In this document: piece by piece, positions 26,739 to 36,136 of the stretch
Layout of the letters: every line of letters begins with the position of its first letter
How positions within the stretch are numbered: position 1 is the first letter of the stretch
Assembly (NCBI GenBank): GCA_902764345.1
Contig: CACWVT010000021.1
Coordinates: 1 to 52,822 of the forward strand
DNA from: an uncultured Ruminobacter sp.
GTDB lineage: Bacteria > Pseudomonadota > Gammaproteobacteria > Enterobacterales > Succinivibrionaceae
Direction of reading: 5' to 3'
Length of the DNA: 52,822 nt
The notes under the pieces: generated by a model
What the model saw: the letters and a program-made list of their open reading frames with translations, nothing else
Told to the model about the DNA's origin: nothing
Databases searched by the model: none
Translations under genes and position numbers: made by a program

Positions 26739-29120
26739 TCATTTATGCGGGATGTTTACGCTTTGGGATGATCTCCTGAAAATCATACGCATGGAATTAA
26801 GAACGGCAAGGATCATAACCCCCACATCACCAAAGACCGCAAACCACATGCCTATTACTCCCATTGCTCCCAGAATCATCAGCAGGAACTTCACTGTCAG
26901 AGCAAGAACAATGTTCTGCTTGACGATTGTCCGTGTTTTTCTGGCAATTCTGATCCCGGTAACCAGCTTTGACGGCTCATCACTCATAATCACCGCATCT
27001 GCGGCCTCTATGGCGGCATCGGATCCCATGGCCCCCATTGCTATGCCGACATCTGCAAGAGCCAGCGCCGGCGCATCATTTATACCGTCTCCGACAAATG
27101 CCACGGCATGTCCCTTAGAATGACTCTGCTTAAGTCTTTCCTCAACGAGTGACACCTTGTCATCAGGAAACAGCGATGAATGATACTCAGCAATTTCCAG
27201 TTCAGAGGCCACTGAAGCCACAATATTCTCATTATCTCCGCTCAGCATTACGCTCTCAATGCCGAGACTCTTCAGATTTCTGACGGTCTCAACGCTGTCA
27301 CTCTTTACCGTATCGGCAATTATCAGCGTTCCAAGATAAACACCGTCACAAGCTACATGAATGACGGTTCCTGAACCGGAAGGAACAGGAACGCTGATGT
27401 TCTCAGAACACAGCAGACCGTCATTTCCGACCAGCACCTCACAGCCGTCAATTACGGCCTTTATGCCTTTTCCAGGAATTTCGGTAAAATCAGTGACCTT
27501 AAGCGGTGCTATTCCCCTTCTCTCTGCTTCCTCAGTTACGGAACGGGCAATCGGATGAACCGAACCGTGCTCGGCCGAAGATGCAAGCTGCAGAATTCTT
27601 TCATCGGAAACGGTGCCGTTTGAGGATACCCCCGCAAAGCTGAAAGTACCTCTGGTAAGAGTTCCGGTTTTATCAAAAAACACCGTTCCGGTCCTGCCGA
27701 GAGCATCGAGATAGTTACTGCCCTTAACCATGATACCGTAACGTGAAGCCGCTCCGATACCGCTGAAATACGTAAGAGGTATTGAAATGACAAGAGCACA
27801 CGGACATGAAACAACCAGGAATATCAGTGATCTTTCAATCCAAACGGACCACATGCCGCCAAACAGAAGCGGCGGTACCAGGGCTGTTATCAATGCCAGA
27901 GCCACCACGGCCGGAGTATAGTATCTTGCAAAAACCGAGATGAAATTCTCCGTTGCGGACTTTCTTTCAGCGGCCTTCTCCACAAGTCTGATAACCTCCG
28001 ATGCTGCTGAATCGGAAGCCTTTTTCCGGGCCTCTACGGTTATTACGCCGTCCTTGGAAATAAATCCGGAATATACGTCATCGCCTGAGGAAACATATCT
28101 CGGCACGGATTCTCCCGTAAGATTCGAGGTGTCCACACCTGCATGACCGCTAACGACAGTACCGTCACACGGCACCTTCTCGCCGGGTCTCACAACCACC
28201 ATGTCTCCTATACGGATATCAGCAGCTCTGATTTCCCTTATTCCGTCAGGAGTTTCAAGATTCGCCCTGTCAGGACAGATATCCAACAGAGCTTTAATGG
28301 AGGCACGTGAACGGTTAACAGCCCTTTCCTGAAAATATTCGCCTATCTGATAAAAAAGCATAACGGCCACGGCCTCAGGATATTCCCCGATGGCCACGGC
28401 TCCGAGTGAAGCGATTGTCATCAGCATCTGTTCACTGAAGAAACTTCCCCGGATTTTTCTGAAAGCATCTGTGAGTACTTCAAGACCTGAAAGAAGATAT
28501 GCGGAAAGAAAACAGATACAGGACACCACCCTGACGGCCATACTGTCCTGAACGGCATAAAATAACGGCAGGGCTGCAACAAAAATTACAAATCCAGCAA
28601 TCAGCCTGTTTCTTAAATCCAGTCCGAACAGTCTCCTGCCTTCACCTTCATCAGTGGTTATGGACTCGTCACTGTCTTCAAGCCGCTCAACCGTAACGTC
28701 AGGTTCGTAGCCGTTAACTGTTTTTCTCACTGTATCAGTGATATCGTCGGGAACGGAACAGCCTTCCTTAGGTATGAGAACCAAGGTTCGCGTAAGAAGA
28801 TTGTATGAGACATCATCAATGTACGGAAGATTCTTTAAATCTGAAACAATAAGTGCCGAGCAGTGCGGACAGTCAAGCTCTCTGGCGTAAAACAGAAGCG
28901 CATCCTTCCCGGGTAAAACGTCCGATACGGAGTGCTCTGCCGACTGTTTGCCCGAAGATGATAACCCACCGCCGTGAGAAACTTCTGATGATTCACCCCT
29001 GCCGACGGCGGATATGCAGTTCACTGCCTCAGGCTCCACCCTTCCCACTATTTTTACCAGTTTCAAATCCGCACCTGAATTTAAGCCGGAATTCTGACTT
29101 CTGCAGCCGTTTTCTGACAT
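26739..29120 (-). CDS. zntA: ZntA-type heavy-metal P1B ATPase
   Basis: This inner-membrane pump would export Zn, Cd or Pb using ATP. The 793 residues have an N-terminal metal-binding domain with CPHC (Cys84, Cys87), about eight membrane helices, the TGES actuator motif in NLTGESVP, the metal-site SCPCALVISIPL, the phosphorylated Asp483 in DKTGTLTRG, a HP-motif in GSVHPIARS, and the hinge GDGINDAPALA. The last helices keep the Lys (KFLLMILGAMG) and Asp (FGDVGVMILAVLNSMRM) typical of Zn/Cd pumps. A serine/glycine-rich stretch of about 70 residues before the metal domain is unusual. GGAG precedes the ATG. No MerR-type regulator gene is next to it. Confidence 0.92.
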   Translation of the reverse strand: MSENGCRSQNSGLNSGADLKLVKIVGRVEPEAVNCISAVGRGESSEVSHGGGLSSSGKQSAEHSVSDVLPGKDALLFYARELDCPHCSALIVSDLKNLPYIDDVSYNLLTRTLVLIPKEGCSVPDDITDTVRKTVNGYEPDVTVERLEDSDESITTDEGEGRRLFGLDLRNRLIAGFVIFVAALPLFYAVQDSMAVRVVSCICFLSAYLLSGLEVLTDAFRKIRGSFFSEQMLMTIASLGAVAIGEYPEAVAVMLFYQIGEYFQERAVNRSRASIKALLDICPDRANLETPDGIREIRAADIRIGDMVVVRPGEKVPCDGTVVSGHAGVDTSNLTGESVPRYVSSGDDVYSGFISKDGVITVEARKKASDSAASEVIRLVEKAAERKSATENFISVFARYYTPAVVALALITALVPPLLFGGMWSVWIERSLIFLVVSCPCALVISIPLTYFSGIGAASRYGIMVKGSNYLDALGRTGTVFFDKTGTLTRGTFSFAGVSSNGTVSDERILQLASSAEHGSVHPIARSVTEEAERRGIAPLKVTDFTEIPGKGIKAVIDGCEVLVGNDGLLCSENISVPVPSGSGTVIHVACDGVYLGTLIIADTVKSDSVETVRNLKSLGIESVMLSGDNENIVASVASELEIAEYHSSLFPDDKVSLVEERLKQSHSKGHAVAFVGDGINDAPALALADVGIAMGAMGSDAAIEAADAVIMSDEPSKLVTGIRIARKTRTIVKQNIVLALTVKFLLMILGAMGVIGMWFAVFGDVGVMILAVLNSMRMIFRRSSQSVNIPHK

Positions 29121-29274
29121 GTTTTCTCCGTAATAATAAAAAACTCTCTTCGGATATCACTATTATGCCTACCTAATGACTATGATTTCAAATTTATAAA
29201 TGGGAATAAAAATCACAAAAGGCAGCAATGTCATCATAATTAAATTATACAGTACTGCACCGATGCATTAAGGC

Positions 29275-29314
29275 AAAAAAAACAGACACGCAATCAGTTT
29301 GTATCACGTGTCTG
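29275..29314 (-). terminator. terminator of tyrS
   Basis: CAGACACG/CGTGTCTG (29283-29290, 29307-29314) is followed on the minus strand by eight T (29275-29282). It is 90 bases after the tyrS stop. A second inverted repeat GCCTGATT/AATCAGGC (29360-29396) lies between, closer to the gene. Confidence 0.75.
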
Positions 29315-29402
29315 CTTATTTTTACTCTGACATTATGTTTTCCGGGGCCGGGAGGCTATGCCTGATTCAAATCCTCAGTCCCGAAAACAATCAGGCTCAG
29401 AA

Positions 29403-30605
29403 TTAGGCAAGGGTAATTCTTGCGAATTTTCTCTTACCTACCTGCCATACGGCCTCACCTGCACTGACGGCAAGCTTTGTATCAGCCACGGCTTCGCCGT
29501 CGCGCCTTACGGCGCCCTGCTTGATCATACGCATTGCATCTGAGGTTGAGTTCACAAGACCTGCTTCCTTCAGAAGGTTGGCAACAGGTAAGGTTGCGTT
29601 ACCGTTGAGGGAAACAGTTACTTCAGGGATGTCCTCAGGAATGGCATTCTTTGAAAATCTGGTTACGAAGTCATTATGGGCATTTTCAGCGGCTTCAGCA
29701 CCGTGGTAGCGGGTAATGATTTCCTTGGCAAGGGTAATCTTCACGTCTCTAGGATTTACGGTACCTGCGGCAATACCTGACTTGAACTCTTCAATTTCCT
29801 TAAGTGAACGTTCACTTAAGAGTTCATAGTAATTCCACATGAGGTCATCACTGATACTCATAATCTTACCGAACATGTCGTTTGGAGCATCGTGAACACC
29901 GATATAGTTGCCGGCACTCTTACTCATCTTCTTAACGCCGTCAAGACCGACAAGAAGCGGCATCATGATGGCAACCTGCTGGCTAAGACCTTCTTCCTTC
30001 TGCAGTTCGCGACCCATTAAGAGGTTGAATCTCTGATCGGTACCGCCGAGCTCCACGTCTGCCTTGAGGTGAACAGAGTCATAGGCCTGAAGCAGAGGAT
30101 ATATAAATTCATGAATTGCAATTGACTGACCTGCAGCATATCTCTTCTTGAAATCGTCACGTTCAAGCATTCTGGCAACGGTCTGACGGGAAGCCAGCTT
30201 GATCATGCCGGAAGCACCGAGCTTCTCAAGCCATTCAGAGTTATATACGATTCTGGTCTTGCTTTCATCAAGGATCTTGAATGCCTGTTCCGCATAGGTC
30301 TTGGCATTTTCAAGAATCTTTTCTCTTGAAAGAGGAGGTCTTGTTGCATTCTTACCGGTAGGGTCACCCACTGCTGCGGTAAAGTCACCGATAATCAGAA
30401 TGATTTCATGACCAAGCTTCTGGAAAACCCTGAGCTTGTTTAAAATTACGGTGTGACCTAAATGAATGTCCGGAGCGGTCGGGTCCATGCCGAGCTTGAT
30501 TCTTAATGGTCTGCCCTCTTCAAGCTTTGCCTTCAAACCTTCAACGGAAATAACGGAATCGGCACCTCGAACTATTTCTGACAACGCCTCATCAACTGAA
30601 ATCAT
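29403..30605 (-). CDS. tyrS: tyrosyl-tRNA synthetase
   Basis: TyrS charges tRNA-Tyr with tyrosine. The class I signatures are present: HLGH within [18 protein letters not shown] (HIGH motif), the tRNA/tyrosine pocket [15 protein letters not shown], and KMSKS in [13 protein letters not shown]. The C-terminal S4 RNA-binding domain ([34 protein letters not shown]) is complete. At 400 residues with this HLGH form it resembles the TyrZ-type enzyme more than classical E. coli TyrS (424). The frame opens at 30653, but ATG 30605 is placed 8 bases after GGAG and begins [14 protein letters not shown], the family norm. It is divergent from anmK, a frequent neighbour in gammaproteobacteria. Confidence 0.96.
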   Translation of the reverse strand: MISVDEALSEIVRGADSVISVEGLKAKLEEGRPLRIKLGMDPTAPDIHLGHTVILNKLRVFQKLGHEIILIIGDFTAAVGDPTGKNATRPPLSREKILENAKTYAEQAFKILDESKTRIVYNSEWLEKLGASGMIKLASRQTVARMLERDDFKKRYAAGQSIAIHEFIYPLLQAYDSVHLKADVELGGTDQRFNLLMGRELQKEEGLSQQVAIMMPLLVGLDGVKKMSKSAGNYIGVHDAPNDMFGKIMSISDDLMWNYYELLSERSLKEIEEFKSGIAAGTVNPRDVKITLAKEIITRYHGAEAAENAHNDFVTRFSKNAIPEDIPEVTVSLNGNATLPVANLLKEAGLVNSTSDAMRMIKQGAVRRDGEAVADTKLAVSAGEAVWQVGKRKFARITLA

Positions 30606-30834
30606 CACCTGTACTCCATATAAAAAGACAGACTGAAACGTCTGTTTCATCAAATAATAAAATTACAAAATAAATCCCGTCCCGCATTATAAAAGGAAAA
30701 CTGAAAATTTACCACAGACTATGGATAAATAAAGGTATAAAATTATCCGGAGCGGATACGACGGCATGTACCCGCAGACCTTAAGGAATCATTTTCCGGA
30801 ACAAAGAACGGATACACACAAAGGCGGATTTACA

Positions 30835-31878
30835 ATGGCGTTATACATAGGACTAATGTCCGGAACCAGTGCGGATGCAATAGACGTGGCACTTGCCGAC
30901 TTCAGCAGGGAACACGGCATAAGACAGGTAGCATCACTGGAAAAAAAATGGACCGAAGAAGACAGAAAAGTCATAAATTCACTCTGTGTTTCCGGAAACG
31001 ATGAAATTCACAGAGCCGGACTTTTCGGGTGCAGATACGCCAGAATGGCAGCCGAGGGCATAGAGGAACTGCTCCGCCGCAACCACCTGTCTCCTAAAGA
31101 CATCAGAGCCATAGCATCACACGGACAGACCGTAAGACATGAACCGCAGAATGCGTTCTCCGTTCAGTTGGGCAATCACGCACTTCTGGCCGCCCTTACG
31201 GGAATTGACGTAACCTGTGATTTCAGAGCCATGGATCTGGCCCTGAACGGTCAGGGAGCCCCCCTTGTTCCCGCCTTTCACAGAGAAGTCTGCGCCAGTC
31301 CGGATGTTCCCCGCTACATAGTAAACATCGGCGGCATCTCAAATGTCTCCGTACTTATTCCCGGACACCCGGTGGTAGGATTTGACACGGGTCCGGGCAA
31401 TACGATGATTGATCTGATGGCACGCACTTATCTTAATGCCTCAAGTGACTTTGACGGAGCCTGTGCTGCTGCCGGAAACGTTGACTTAGGAATACTGGAG
31501 GAGCTTCTCAACGAACCTTACTTTGAAAAGGAACCGCCAAAATCCACCGGGAGGGAACTCTTTAACGCGGATTATCTGAAACGTAGTCCGAAACTTGCGG
31601 ATCTTTCCCTGAATGACCGGTTCGCCACGGTAACTGAACTTACCGCAGTAACGGTAATCAACGGCATAAACCGTTTCGGCGAAAAAGGTGAAATATACGT
31701 TTGCGGCGGAGGATGCCACAACGGTCATCTGATGAGGAGACTGGCCTCTCATGCCACGGAAAGCGGACACCTGAAGCTTGCGTGCACCTCGGAAATAGGC
31801 GTTGATCCGGACTATCTCGGAATTACGGGAGCATCACGCGCATGCATCATGGGCGCTCTGTATCCTGCTCCGAAATGA
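30835..31878 (+). CDS. anmK: anhydro-N-acetylmuramic acid kinase
   Basis: AnmK phosphorylates and opens 1,6-anhydroMurNAc to MurNAc-6-phosphate during peptidoglycan recycling. The 347 residues show the family blocks: IGLMSGTSADAIDVAL, SHGQTVRHEP (catalytic region), VTCDFRAMDLALNGQGAPLVPAFH with the catalytic Asp, NIGGISNVSVL, GFDTGPGNTMIDL and CGGGCHNGHLM. Slightly shorter than E. coli (369). The frame opens at 30766; ATG 30835 gives the typical MALYIGLMSGTS start with AAAGG 10 bases upstream. It is transcribed away from tyrS. No murQ or nagZ is seen nearby. Confidence 0.95.
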   Translation: MALYIGLMSGTSADAIDVALADFSREHGIRQVASLEKKWTEEDRKVINSLCVSGNDEIHRAGLFGCRYARMAAEGIEELLRRNHLSPKDIRAIASHGQTVRHEPQNAFSVQLGNHALLAALTGIDVTCDFRAMDLALNGQGAPLVPAFHREVCASPDVPRYIVNIGGISNVSVLIPGHPVVGFDTGPGNTMIDLMARTYLNASSDFDGACAAAGNVDLGILEELLNEPYFEKEPPKSTGRELFNADYLKRSPKLADLSLNDRFATVTELTAVTVINGINRFGEKGEIYVCGGGCHNGHLMRRLASHATESGHLKLACTSEIGVDPDYLGITGASRACIMGALYPAPK

Positions 31879-31970
31879 CGTTACTTACATAAATCATAAC
31901 CAACGTACGTCTGCTTATCATGATTGAACTTTCTACGGGCATTACTGTTCCGGTCTGATATAATACCCCG

Positions 31971-32303
31971 TTTAATCAGCCCATAGGACAATGAGACACC
32001 TCCAATGTTACCTCCATGGATGCGATGTTCCGTTTTAATTCCGACTTCAACCAACCGATTGAAAACCGGGATACTGGCAATGTTCAACACATGGGAGCAA
32101 TGTTCATGAATGCAAGAGCTTTCAACCAGCCTATAGGTCAATGGAACACGTCAAATGTAAAGTACATGTATGAGATGTTCGAAAATGCAGAAGCTTTCAA
32201 TCAGTCCGTGGAACATTGGGATCTGTCTTCAGCAACATATATGACAGACATGTTTAAAGGATCCTCATACAGTCATCATATTCCCGTTAAACAGAATAAA
32301 TAA
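31971..32303 (+). pseudogene. remnant of a BspA-like (DUF285) repeat surface protein
   Basis: Four 25-residue repeats of the DUF285/BspA type lie head to tail: FNQPIGQ(stop)DTSNVTSMDAMF, FNQPIENRDTGNVQHMGAMF, FNQPIGQWNTSNVKYMYEMF and FNQSVEHWDLSSATYMTDMF. In the first, the invariant Trp codon TGG is TGA (31992-31994). No start, signal peptide or anchor region is found upstream, and the frame ends shortly after the fourth repeat. Intact members are large surface proteins that may bind host or plant material. The piece from ATG 32016 (95 residues) could still be translated, but I take it as a decayed end of a larger gene. Upstream 31879-31970 shows nothing else. Confidence 0.8.
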
Positions 32304-32651
32304 CAATCTGTAAGCAGACATTCTTTGCTCATTATGACTCATGATTATGGTATGAATATCACAAAAGCAATCATGAGTCATCCATCACGTTTTCACACAA
32401 AAAAAACAGCATTACAATAAATAATTTCACGCAAACAGTTAAAATTTATCAGTTTGTATATGTGCAAAAACGGACTCTCTGTGCAGTCTGTTTTTTCACA
32501 TGAATACCTTCCTTCAGGATTGTTTTCTCACGGTCTGGCGAATGTTTTTCCGCCCCCGGAAACTAATCCGCAGAACATGAAACAGTCCCGATACAGTGCA
32601 AAAACACGTGTAAATGAAAAATACAATAATGGACATACAAGGAAATAATAA
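32304..32651. other. spacer upstream of the amylase gene with a perfect 13-bp hairpin
   Basis: ATGACTCATGATT (32334-32346) and its exact complement (32369-32381) enclose 22 bases. No T-run follows, so it is not a standard terminator. The remainder up to the amylase start holds no supported gene. Confidence 0.5.
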
Positions 32652-34388
32652 ATGATAAAACAATCAATCATTGCCTCAGCAGTTCTCTGTGCAGTTATGG
32701 CTTTAGCCGGATGTAATTCCACTGCTCCTGCCAAGAAGTTTGCATGGCAGACAGATGACAATCCGAACAACATCAACTGTGCAAGAAGCGGCTCCACAGC
32801 ATCAGTAAATCTTTCAGCCAAAGATCTTAACATGTCAACAACTGACAACAGAGGCTGCTTCAACAGCGACAATAAATTCTGCGATCTCAGAATTTACCAG
32901 ATTATGGTTGAAAGTTTCATGCACGGCGCCAACGGAGCTCCTGGGGTTCAGCAGTCCTATGGTCCAAGCAAACATCAGGGTAACCTTAAAGGTATTATTG
33001 ACAATCTTGATTACATCAAGTCTACCGGTGTAAACGCCATCTGGCTGACTCCTATATTCACAGTCACCAAAATTGAAGGTCAGTCTCATTCCGACGACTT
33101 ACTGGACGGCACCGGCTATTTCACTTCAGACTATTTCTCCATCGATCCGAGATTCGGCACCAAGGAAGACATGAAGAAGCTTGTTGACACCGCTCACTCA
33201 AAGGGAATATACGTATTCCTTGACGGTGTTTTCGGTCATGCAAAAATCAATGTTAAAACCAAAAGTCCGAAGGGCAACAAGCTGGTTCTTAACAGAATGT
33301 GCCGTGACATTGGCGGATACGATGATAAGATGACCTTAAAGTCAGCCACCTGCTTCAAGGTTGATGAATCAATCGACTTCATAAAGGAAGTTGCCACCTA
33401 CTGGATCAGAGAACTTAAAATTGACGGATGGAGACTTGACCAGGCTTATCAGTTGGACTCTAAGCAGTGGAAGCAGGTCAGAGACGCAATTGAAGCTGAA
33501 TCAGCAAAGAAGAGCAATACCTACGTTCTTAACGGCAAGAAGGTTCTTCCTCTCGGTTATACGGTTGCCGAAATCTGGACTGAAAACCCACAGGAAATCG
33601 AAAAGAACGTATTCGCAAACGATGGCGTAAGCAGTGCATTCAACTTCCCTCTCCGCAGCCAGCTCGTAAGGGTTCTGGCAACAAGAGAGGATCCGTTCAC
33701 TCCGGGCAGCTGTCAGGCTCCCGCAAAGTCTCTCAATGACGACATCCTCAAAAAGATGAACGGTTACAGCAGACAGTCCATCATGAACAACTTCCTGACC
33801 AACCATGACACCGTACGTTTCGGTGACCTTCTCCAGAGAGCCAAGATTACGGTTGACGGCCAGAATAACAGGGACTACTACGATGCCCACCTCACTGCAA
33901 TGAGCTTCAACGCCGCAATGTCCGGTCCTTTAACCGTCTACTACGGTGATGAAACCGGTGATGACGTAAAGGGATTCAGCCAGAGTCCTAAGAACTGCAT
34001 CATGCTGCATCAGTGTGATGACCATGTTTCAAGATCCGACGGTCATGTCAACAACCTTACTGATGCCGAAGAGAAGCTCAAGGAAAATGTTTCTGCAGTT
34101 CTTAACTTAAGAGACACCCATCCTGCGCTTGCTCATGGCAAGAGAGTACATCTCTACAGTGATCACTCCCTCTATGCCGACTTCAAGCAGTACGAAGCCG
34201 ATAAGGTGATTTATGTAATGAACTCAGGTACCGGTGACCGCAAGATTACCATTAACAATGATGTCTGGGGCAAGCTTGGTCTTAGCTCAAAGTGTACCAT
34301 GAAGTCACTCTTCGGCGGCAGTGTAAAGGACAACGTAATCACTGCTCCTGCCCTCTCAGGTACATTCGTTAACGTAACCTGCAAATAG
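32652..34388 (+). CDS. GH13 alpha-amylase family lipoprotein
   Basis: A starch- or maltodextrin-degrading enzyme of glycoside hydrolase family 13, exported as a lipoprotein. The signal peptide MIKQSIIASAVLCAVMALAGC has a lipobox with Cys21 and Asn at +2, consistent with outer-membrane sorting. The four GH13 regions are visible in 578 residues: DGVFGH (191-196, a variant of region I DxVxNH), GWRLDQAYQ with nucleophile Asp263, VAEIWTEN with acid/base Glu307, and FLTNHDTVRF with Asp386. The calcium and specificity loops cannot be judged. A C-terminal beta domain follows the barrel. It stands alone, between a decayed surface-protein gene and a strong terminator. Maltoporin-like genes lie 11 kb away. 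Confidence 0.9.
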   Translation: MIKQSIIASAVLCAVMALAGCNSTAPAKKFAWQTDDNPNNINCARSGSTASVNLSAKDLNMSTTDNRGCFNSDNKFCDLRIYQIMVESFMHGANGAPGVQQSYGPSKHQGNLKGIIDNLDYIKSTGVNAIWLTPIFTVTKIEGQSHSDDLLDGTGYFTSDYFSIDPRFGTKEDMKKLVDTAHSKGIYVFLDGVFGHAKINVKTKSPKGNKLVLNRMCRDIGGYDDKMTLKSATCFKVDESIDFIKEVATYWIRELKIDGWRLDQAYQLDSKQWKQVRDAIEAESAKKSNTYVLNGKKVLPLGYTVAEIWTENPQEIEKNVFANDGVSSAFNFPLRSQLVRVLATREDPFTPGSCQAPAKSLNDDILKKMNGYSRQSIMNNFLTNHDTVRFGDLLQRAKITVDGQNNRDYYDAHLTAMSFNAAMSGPLTVYYGDETGDDVKGFSQSPKNCIMLHQCDDHVSRSDGHVNNLTDAEEKLKENVSAVLNLRDTHPALAHGKRVHLYSDHSLYADFKQYEADKVIYVMNSGTGDRKITINNDVWGKLGLSSKCTMKSLFGGSVKDNVITAPALSGTFVNVTCK

Positions 34389-34418
34389 CATTCATAATTT
34401 CATGATTTGCTGAATTTT

Positions 34419-34445
34419 AAAGGACTGTCGCCGACAGTCCTTTTT
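34419..34445 (+). terminator. terminator of the amylase gene
   Basis: GGACTGTC/GACAGTCC with a 3-base loop is followed by TTTTT, about 30 bases after the stop. Confidence 0.9.
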
Positions 34446-34743
34446 CGTCTGTTTAAGTCAAAGATACCGCTTTAGTGGAAACGGCTAAGATACGCGGTAA
34501 ACTCTGTTACTTATTGTCCTACCGTCGTTTTTACCCGAAAAATATCTCTGCTTTCTTAAATATTCTCTAATCTCAACATAATAATCGGTACCATTATTAT
34601 TCGAGAACGCCCAAACCCCCGCAAAATAAAGCTTTGCAAAACTTATAGCTCATATTTTCATCAAAAAAAGACAAACTGAATAAAAACCGAACAGCGGGTT
34701 TTATTATTTTGTGACAGCTTATGCAAAAAATATTAAGTGGTAT
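34446..34743. other. spacer without a supported gene
   Basis: About 300 AT-rich bases between the amylase terminator and the sRNA-like unit. No ORF, hairpin with T-tract or convincing promoter was found, apart from the -35 box of the next unit at its right edge. Confidence 0.4.
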
Positions 34744-34771
34744 TTGCAATCTGTTATGAAAAGGTTATCAT
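34744..34771 (+). promoter_or_regulatory. orphan promoter of the sRNA-like unit
   Basis: TTGCAA (34744-34749), 16-base spacer, TATCAT (34766-34771). There is no coding region downstream on this strand before the terminator at 34830-34862. Confidence 0.55.
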
Positions 34772-34777
34772 ACCCGT

Positions 34778-34862
34778 GTTTTCTCCATTAAGTTTCCTAT
34801 GGAGTCATGTGTTTCTTCATTAATTTCAACCATCACATTAGAGTAATGTGATGGTTTTTTTT
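34778..34862 (+). ncRNA. candidate small RNA, about 85 nt
   Basis: A transcript from the promoter above would carry a CTCCAT/ATGGAG hairpin (34783-34804), an unpaired U-rich middle of about 25 bases, and a terminal CCATCACATTA-type stem with a GAG loop followed by eight T (34830-34862). This arrangement, 5' hairpin, single-stranded linker and Rho-independent terminator with a long U tail, is that of Hfq-binding trans-acting sRNAs. No ORF of useful size lies inside. It matches no sRNA family I can name, and its targets are unknown. Confidence 0.5.
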
Positions 34863-34884
34863 CACCTGATTCTTCACCATGAAT

Positions 34885-34937
34885 AAAAAAAACCCCGGTA
34901 CCTCAGCACTCACATGAAAATGCTCCGGAACCGGGGA
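34885..34937 (-). terminator. terminator of pheA
   Basis: On the minus strand CCCCGGT pairs with ACCGGGG (34893-34899, 34930-34936) and is followed by eight T (34885-34892). It begins 24 bases after the pheA stop. Confidence 0.85.
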
Positions 34938-34960
34938 TTTAAGTATCTTCCGCGAAAGAA

Positions 34961-36136
34961 CTATCTTCCGGCAGTATTGCTTACGGCATAGCAGCCGAGA
35001 ACACGGATTGAACCGGTAACTTCCCTAAGCTCGGCAAGAAGAGCCGTCATAAGAGGAGTGTTGGCGTTAATAAGAATGTCGGCATAGAAGGTCTCATCCC
35101 ACACGCCGCGGGTTTCACTGTCAAGATTATTCTGAATTCTCGGTCTTGACTGAAGCTTGACCACATTGATGTTGTTTCTGCTGAACACGTTAAGTACCCT
35201 CACCAGCGAGCCCGGGGTATTTTCGGTGGTAAAGGTTATGGAGGTTTTGGCCTCAATATCCTGAGGAACGATCATGTTGCTCATGCCGATAACAATGAAA
35301 CGGGTAATATTACGTTTCTGATTGGCAATGTTACCGTGAATTGACTTTAATGAATAAAGAGCTCCCGCTTCACTGCAGCCGATGGCGGCACAGTCGTCGC
35401 GATCCAGATTCTTTACGGTTTCCATGGCTTCAGATGAGGAAGAACAGGCCTTAAGTTCCACGTCAGGCAGATTGGCACGAAGCCAGTCCGAACACTGGCT
35501 GAATGGCTGAGGATGTGCGTAAAGACGCTTTATTCTGGATAACTCGGTATCTTTCTTTACCAGTATGGTATGCTCAATAGGATATGTAAGCTCACCTATT
35601 ATCTTTACGTCTGACTTCTGCAGCAGGTCGTACACCTCATTGATACATCCTGATGACGTATTTTCAATGGGAAGAACACCGCAGTCGCATTCACCTGATT
35701 CCACGGCCTTTATGATATCGTCAAAAGAGGTACAGTTCTTCGGCTGAATATAATCACATATTGAATTAAAGTATTTATAGGTGGCAAGATAAGAATAGGT
35801 ACCGACGTTTCCCAGAAATGAAACGTTCAGCTTTCTGTTGAGCTGGTGATTAATGCCCACAATTCCCTGAATATAGGAAATCTGCTGGGAAAGGGAATTG
35901 GCAAACACGGTTCGGAAGACGCTGTCAACAAAATCAGGGGAAAGATTCAGACTCATGCCGGCATCCATAAGTCTCTGCATGCTCTGTTCGTTTTCATGGG
36001 GTTCACGAACGGGCAGACCGCTATTGTATTTAATGTCGGCCATCCGGATATCCAGATCCCTGCGCTTTGCCAGAAGACGCAGAATCTGTTCGTCAATTTC
36101 ATCAATGGAACAACGTACTTCAGATACAGTATTCAT
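34961..36136 (-). CDS. pheA: bifunctional chorismate mutase / prephenate dehydratase
   Basis: PheA turns chorismate into prephenate and then phenylpyruvate, the committed route to phenylalanine. Three domains fit the 391 residues: chorismate mutase (1-90; IDEIDEQILRLLAKRRDLDIRMADIK), prephenate dehydratase (about 105-285; FLGNVGTYSYLA, CDCGVLPIENTSSGCINEVYDLL, ITRFIVIG), and a C-terminal ACT regulatory domain (TPGSLVRVLNVFSRNNINVVKLQSRPR), where phenylalanine binds. The ACT motif reads QSRPR where E. coli has ESRPR. AAGGG lies upstream of the ATG. No Phe-rich leader peptide or attenuator was found in the 150 bases upstream. Confidence 0.95.
   Translation of the reverse strand: MNTVSEVRCSIDEIDEQILRLLAKRRDLDIRMADIKYNSGLPVREPHENEQSMQRLMDAGMSLNLSPDFVDSVFRTVFANSLSQQISYIQGIVGINHQLNRKLNVSFLGNVGTYSYLATYKYFNSICDYIQPKNCTSFDDIIKAVESGECDCGVLPIENTSSGCINEVYDLLQKSDVKIIGELTYPIEHTILVKKDTELSRIKRLYAHPQPFSQCSDWLRANLPDVELKACSSSSEAMETVKNLDRDDCAAIGCSEAGALYSLKSIHGNIANQKRNITRFIVIGMSNMIVPQDIEAKTSITFTTENTPGSLVRVLNVFSRNNINVVKLQSRPRIQNNLDSETRGVWDETFYADILINANTPLMTALLAELREVTGSIRVLGCYAVSNTAGR

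Noticed and set aside
31971-32303. TGA read as tryptophan (recoded gene)
   Set aside because: All other genes in the window use TGA as a normal stop (for example sbcD, parC), so a nonsense mutation in a gene remnant is simpler.
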